A DNA stretch of 64,000 nt, taken from NCBI GenBank assembly GCA_044352985.1, contig JBILCU010000011.1:58757-122756 (forward strand), in the 5' to 3' direction. The notes under the pieces were generated by a model that saw only the letters and a list, made by a program, of their open reading frames with translations, searched no databases and had not been told where the DNA came from. Both the position numbers and the translations under genes were made by a program. Shown piece after piece: positions 59,854 through 64,000 of this stretch; the stretch's first letter is position 1; every line of letters begins with the position of its first letter. This DNA comes from JADJDM01 sp044352985 (GTDB lineage Bacteria > Bacteroidota > Bacteroidia > B-17B0 > Aurantibacillaceae).

Positions 59854-60969
59854 ATGAACAACGATTTACTTTATAAAATTGCACTTACTTTAATTCCAAA
59901 TGTTGGAGACATAAATGCAAAAAACTTAATTTCCTTTTTCGGAAGTGCCGAAGCTGTTTTTCAGCAAACAGTTAAGCAATTAGTGCAACTGCCTAACATC
60001 GCTGAAAAATCAGCAATTCAGATGCACCAACACCTTGCGCAAAAAGAATTTTTAGTGCGCGCAGAAAAAGAATTGAAATTTATCGATAATAATCAAATTA
60101 CCGTTTTATTTCATGATGATGCAGACTATCCGCGTAGATTAAAACATTGCCATGATGCACCGGTTTTGCTATATTATAAAGGAAATTCTGATCTTAATGC
60201 AGCTAAAATTGTATCGGTGGTTGGTACACGTACACCTACAGATTATGGCATTAAAATAACAGAGCAATTAATTGAGGATTTAGCAGCTCAAGATGTTTTA
60301 ATAGTAAGTGGTTTGGCTTATGGTATTGATGTTTGTGCCCATCAATCGGCGTTAAAAAATAAATTAAATACTATTGGGGTGGTTGCCCATGGGCACGATC
60401 GCATCTATCCATCACATCACGAAAACATTGCTTTACAAATGCAAAAGCAAGGGGGCATATTAACTGAATTCATGAGTGAAACAAACCCTGATCGTGAAAA
60501 TTTCCCGAAGAGAAATCGTATTGTTGCCGGAATGTGTGATGCCTTAGTTGTTGTGGAAACAAAGGTTAAAGGTGGTTCGCTGATAACAGCAGAAATTGCC
60601 AATTCATATAGCCGCGATGTGTTTGCTTTTCCGGGTAGGAGTGGAGACGAATTATCTGCCGGTTGTAATGCTTTTATTAAACGTAATAAAGCACTATTAA
60701 TAGAACATGCAGGCGATTTGTTGTATGCTATGAATTGGAGCAATGATGTTTCTCGGAAAAATAAAAAACAACAAATTACTTTACCTCTTTTATTAAACGA
60801 TAAAGAACAAAAAATTGTTGATGCATTAAAAACAAAAGAAAAAGTTCATGTTGATGAACTTTCTAATCACGCTGGTTTTACAAGTAGTGAAACCTCTGGG
60901 ATTTTACTTCAGTTAGAATTTAATAATATTGTAAAATCATTACCCGGAAAATTATATAGCTTAATTTAA
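59854..60969 (+). CDS. dprA: DNA-processing protein DprA
   Basis: The 371-residue protein has an N-terminal helical region, then the DprA Rossmann-like domain (about 100-300, VSVVGTRTPTDYG, VSGLAYGIDVCAHQSAL, NRIVAGMCDALVVVETKVKGGSLITAEIA). A C-terminal winged helix follows (about 310-371, KTKEKVHVDELSNHAGFTSSE). DprA loads RecA onto single-stranded DNA taken up during natural transformation. Many non-competent species keep it. The MscS gene follows after 6 bp. Confidence 0.95.
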   Translation: MNNDLLYKIALTLIPNVGDINAKNLISFFGSAEAVFQQTVKQLVQLPNIAEKSAIQMHQHLAQKEFLVRAEKELKFIDNNQITVLFHDDADYPRRLKHCHDAPVLLYYKGNSDLNAAKIVSVVGTRTPTDYGIKITEQLIEDLAAQDVLIVSGLAYGIDVCAHQSALKNKLNTIGVVAHGHDRIYPSHHENIALQMQKQGGILTEFMSETNPDRENFPKRNRIVAGMCDALVVVETKVKGGSLITAEIANSYSRDVFAFPGRSGDELSAGCNAFIKRNKALLIEHAGDLLYAMNWSNDVSRKNKKQQITLPLLLNDKEQKIVDALKTKEKVHVDELSNHAGFTSSETSGILLQLEFNNIVKSLPGKLYSLI

Positions 60970-60975
60970 ATTTAT

Positions 60976-61812
60976 ATGAGTGCAAATACGCAAGATATTA
61001 AATCAGTTGTAACTGAAAAGGTAGGAATAGTACAAGAATATTCCGAAAAATTATTGGATTGGTTAAAAGTATTTGTACCCAATCTAATTTTTGCCATTAT
61101 AGTTTTACTGATTGGTTTATGGTTAATTAGAAAAATAAGTGTAATTGCCGTAAAAGCTATGGAACGAAGAGATATTGAAGTTTCGTTGCGCACTTTTTTT
61201 AAAAGCTTAATTGGCATTGGGCTAAAAATTATCTTATTTATTTTGGTAGCGGGTATGTTGGGCATTCAAACCGCTTCCTTTGTTGCCATACTTGGTGCTG
61301 CAGGTTTAGCTATAGGTTTAGCTTTGCAAGGTAGTTTATCCAACTTTGCTGGCGGAGTTTTAATTTTAATTTTTAAACCTTACAAAGTTGGTGATATTAT
61401 TGAAACCTTAAACCAAAAAGGAAAAGTAAAAGAAATTCAAATTTTTAATACCATTTTAGAAACACCCGAACATAAAACCATTATTTTACCTAATGGCGCA
61501 GTTTCTAATGCCTTTATAGTTAACCATACAAAAAGTGGTTTTTTGCGTGTAGACATTGATTTAAAAATTGCAGATGCACATCCAATTGAAGATGTAAAAA
61601 AAATTCTAATTCAAACTATATTAAAAGATGATCGTATTGCAAAGCAACCCGCACCTAAATTATTTTTCTTGGATTATTGCAATGGAGGCTACATTTTAGC
61701 CATACGTTTATTCACGGATAACGATCATCATGCAGATTTAAAAACCGATTTACTCGAATTGATTAAAAGTACTTTTGATCTCCATCAAATTCATCGCCCT
61801 AAAGATAGTTAA
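60976..61812 (+). CDS. Mechanosensitive ion channel of the MscS family
   Basis: The 278-residue protein has three predicted transmembrane helices (about 33-52, 75-97, 99-115). The third is the pore helix GAAGLAIGLALQGSLSNFAGG. A beta-domain (FKPYKVGDIIETLNQKGKVKEIQIFNT, IILPNGAVSNAFIVN) and a cytoplasmic alpha/beta region follow. It opens under membrane tension to release solutes in hypo-osmotic shock. It is probably co-transcribed with dprA. Confidence 0.95.
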   Translation: MSANTQDIKSVVTEKVGIVQEYSEKLLDWLKVFVPNLIFAIIVLLIGLWLIRKISVIAVKAMERRDIEVSLRTFFKSLIGIGLKIILFILVAGMLGIQTASFVAILGAAGLAIGLALQGSLSNFAGGVLILIFKPYKVGDIIETLNQKGKVKEIQIFNTILETPEHKTIILPNGAVSNAFIVNHTKSGFLRVDIDLKIADAHPIEDVKKILIQTILKDDRIAKQPAPKLFFLDYCNGGYILAIRLFTDNDHHADLKTDLLELIKSTFDLHQIHRPKDS

Positions 61813-61873
61813 TTGAATGATTTTTATAAAAATCACAATTATAAACTAATTCTATCATTTTTATTTTATGAGT

Positions 61874-61919
61874 ACTAAACGATTTTTAATAAAAAAAAGT
61901 CATGACTCGTTTAGTTTTT
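61874..61919 (+). terminator. Hairpin with T run overlapping the start of the next gene
   Basis: ACTAAACGA at 61874-61882 pairs perfectly with TCGTTTAGT at 61907-61915, followed by T6. It resembles a terminator for mscS, but the 24-nt loop includes the start codon at 61902 and the 3' arm lies inside its first codons. Alternatively it controls translation of that gene. Confidence 0.45.
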
Positions 61920-62690
61920 TTCAAATTAATTTTAATTATTCTATTAAGTTTAAAATCTTCTTTTCTTTCATCGCAATGTAAACCATACGATTCGTTGGAG
62001 GCAGAAAAAAGAAAAGGTTTTGTATTGTTTTCAATTGGCTCAAGTGATCCTACAGGTCGTTTAGGAAATAAAACGCCGAGCGATAAAAATGCCGGATTAG
62101 CTATGACCGGCATAAATGCGCGTTTAACGGCAGGTTATCGTATAAAGCCCAATTATGGCATTATTGGTATTTCGGAAACACAAGATTTTCCCATTGATAT
62201 TCAAGAGTTGGCCGACTACACCGCTAATCAACATCCTGGCATGAATGTGAAAGTAGAATCGTTTAAAGGTTGGTCGATGAATAACCTGATGGCAGGTATT
62301 TATGGGCATTTCCCAATTTCTGACGATAAACGATTTATTGTTGAACCTAAGGCTTTGTTTGGCCTATCTATTGCAAGTTCGCCTCAATATAAAAACACCA
62401 TTTATTATCTTTCAAATGGCTACACCAAATCAACTTATTATGAGCAAGAATCTAGTGTATCCTACCTTGCAGGTGTTTATTGTATCGGCGGTGGTTTAAA
62501 ATATAATTTTTGCAAACGATTAACGATTTCGGGAAGTGTTGATTATGTAGCTACTGTGGGTGAACACGAATTTTCAGGTGTACGCATTGAGTACAATACT
62601 GGAGATTGGGAAACGCGTAATCTGCATATGCGTTTCAGTTCAATTTGTGTAACTGCAGGCTTTGGCTTTCGTTTTGGTAATTTTAATTAA
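61902..62690 (+). CDS. Predicted outer-membrane beta-barrel protein, function unknown
   Basis: The 262-residue product has a signal peptide (hydrophobic 5-22, cleavage near FLSSQ). A region of alternating strands (MTGINARLTAGYRIKPNYGI, NNLMAGIYGHFPIS, ISGSVDYVATVGEHEF) ends in SICVTAGFGFRFGNFN, whose terminal aromatic strand is typical of small outer-membrane barrels. No ligand or enzyme motif is seen. The start codon lies in an inverted repeat (61874-61915). The tandem array begins about 80 bp after its stop. Confidence 0.65.
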   Translation: MTRLVFFKLILIILLSLKSSFLSSQCKPYDSLEAEKRKGFVLFSIGSSDPTGRLGNKTPSDKNAGLAMTGINARLTAGYRIKPNYGIIGISETQDFPIDIQELADYTANQHPGMNVKVESFKGWSMNNLMAGIYGHFPISDDKRFIVEPKALFGLSIASSPQYKNTIYYLSNGYTKSTYYEQESSVSYLAGVYCIGGGLKYNFCKRLTISGSVDYVATVGEHEFSGVRIEYNTGDWETRNLHMRFSSICVTAGFGFRFGNFN

Positions 62691-62773
62691 ATTGCTATTT
62701 TTTGTAGTATTAAAATTTAAAAATTTTATGTCAATTTATTTTTAAATTGTTATTTATTTTCGCTCAATATTTG

Positions 62774-64000
62774 ATGATTAGCTTATTTGTTGACTCTATG
62801 TAGGAGAGATCTAATAAATATTCGTTTATAGGTTCCTCCTTTCGTCGGAATGACAAGTAATTTATTCATACTTATTTTATACGTTTAGTTTATTTGTCAT
62901 CTCGACGTAGGAGAGAACTAAAAAATAGTTGTATTCAGGTTCCTCCTTTCGTCGGAATGACAAGTAATTTGTTCGTGCTTAAATTATACGTTTAGTTTAT
63001 TTGTCATCTCGACGTAGGAGAGATCTAATTAATATTCGTTTACAGTTTCCTCCTTTCGCCGGAATGACAAGTGATTTGTTCGTGCTTATAGTATACGTTT
63101 AGTTTATTTGTTATCTCAACGTAGGAGAGATCTAATTAATATTCGTTTACAGTTTCCTCCTTTCGTCGGAATGACAAGTGATTTGTTCATGCTTATTTTA
63201 TACGTTTTGTTTATTTGTCATCTCGACGTAGGAGAGATCTAATAAATATTCGTTTACAGTTTCCTCCTTTCGTCGGAATGACAAGTGATTTGTTCGTGCT
63301 TAAATTATACGTTTAGTTTATTTGTTATCTCGACGTTGGAGAGATCTAATAAATAGTTGTATTCAATTTCCTCCTTTCGTCGGAATGACAAGTAATTTGT
63401 TCATGCTTATTTTATACGTTTAGTTTATTTGTCATCTCTATGTAAGAGAGATCTAATAAATATTCGTTTACAGTTTCCTCCTTTCATCGGAATGACAAGT
63501 AATTTATTCATGCTTATTTTATACGTTTAGTTTATTTGTCATCTCGACGTAGGAGAGAACTAAAAAATAGTTGTATTCAGGTTCCTCCTTTCGTCGGAAT
63601 GACAAGTAATTTGTTCGTGCTTAAATTATACGTTTAGTTTATTTGTCATCTCGACGTAGGAGAGAACTAAAAAATAGTTGTATTCAGGTTCCTCCTTTCG
63701 TCGGAATGATAAGTAATTTGTTCGTGCTTATTTTATACGTTTAGTTTATTTGTCATCTCTATGTAAGAGAGATCTAATAAATATTCGTTTACAGGTTCCT
63801 CCTTTCGCCGGAATGACAAGTAATTTGTTCGTGCTTAAATTATACGTTTAGTTTATTTGTCATCTCGACGTAGGAGAGATCTAATAAATATTCGTTTACA
63901 GTTTCCTCCTTTCGTCGGAATGACAAGTGATTTGTTCGTGCTTAAATTATACGTTTAGTTTATTTGTCATCTCGACGTAGGAGAGATCTAATAAATATTC
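62774..64000. repeat. Tandem array of 107-bp units, continuing past the window
   Basis: Units begin at 62774 (degenerate), 62881, 62988, 63095, 63202, 63309, 63416, 63523, 63630, 63737, 63844 and 63951 (cut by the window edge). Every step is exactly 107 bp, with no insertion or deletion in eleven steps. Each unit holds an imperfect inverted repeat: a TTGTCATCTCGACGTAGGAG arm and a CTCCTTTCGTCGGAATGACAA arm about 20 bases apart. The loops fall into two main types (ATTCGTTTACAG and TAGTTGTATTCAG), and the units at 62881 and 63523 are identical over all 107 bp. No reading frame is evident. Confidence 0.95.

Noticed and set aside
62774..64000. CRISPR array
   Set aside because: The whole 107-bp unit recurs, including the parts that would be spacers; there are no unique spacers and no cas genes in the window.

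Overview
The window comes from an AT-rich member of the Bacteroidota. Several markers agree. Two giant PKD-repeat surface proteins end in gliding-motility-type (CHU_C) C-terminal domains, and a PorP/SprF-type protein follows the first. There are several type IX secretion (T9SS) sorting tails, a GldC, an S46 dipeptidyl-peptidase and a bifunctional DAHP synthase/chorismate mutase. Promoter-like boxes match the Bacteroidota TAnnTTTG consensus. Shine-Dalgarno sequences are largely absent and several genes start with TTG. The family cannot be fixed from this window; Flavobacteriales-like or a neighbouring order is likely.

Layout. 1-7.2 kb: tail of a ribonucleotide reductase large subunit with terminator, then a 1929-residue PKD protein overlapping a PorP/SprF gene. 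7.2-12.7 kb (minus): an amidohydrolase; an asnA-pheA-DAHPS/chorismate mutase operon preceded by a 19-residue leader peptide rich in Asn, Phe and Tyr plus a terminator/antiterminator; and a membrane J-domain protein. 12.8-17.8 kb (plus): small secreted protein, cation diffusion facilitator, two glycosyltransferases, HAD hydrolase and a divergent SDR. 17.8-30.6 kb: mreB and purH, free methionine sulfoxide reductase, an Ig-like lipoprotein, the lptC/outer-membrane protein/coaX group, thioredoxin, ClpB and a desaturase. 29.5-33.1 kb also holds decayed genes: an ene-reductase tail, an SDR tail and an AraC regulator interrupted by a 104-bp element with a 9-bp target duplication. 31-46 kb: DEAD-box helicase, tpiA-prmA, a glycosyltransferase, an S46 peptidase with DPP11-type residues, an Nfu-type protein, nadB, gldC, prfB with its programmed +1 frameshift, and serA and a DUF1015 gene separated by a toxin-antitoxin pair. 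46-56.6 kb: secreted and envelope genes, namely a YHYH protein, a sigma factor/membrane protein/Spy-like trio, a 1461-residue adhesin-like protein with six exact 270-nt repeats, a block of dispersed palindromes and an M43 metalloprotease. 56.7-62.7 kb: response regulator, lpxK, purine nucleoside phosphorylase, TlpA-like protein, dprA, MscS channel and an outer-membrane protein. 62.77 kb to the window end: a tandem array with an exact 107-bp period that continues past the window.

The most notable signal is the leader upstream of asnA. Its residue bias (5 Asn, 4 Phe, 2 Tyr in 19) matches the products of the operon it precedes. The hairpin segments are arranged as in ribosome-mediated attenuation. 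Other strong sequence-level observations are the interrupted AraC gene, the 107-bp array, the long hairpin-containing 5' region of the DEAD-box helicase, and TAnnTTTG boxes so close to start codons that leaderless transcripts are expected. No rRNA, tRNA, transposase or CRISPR array was seen.
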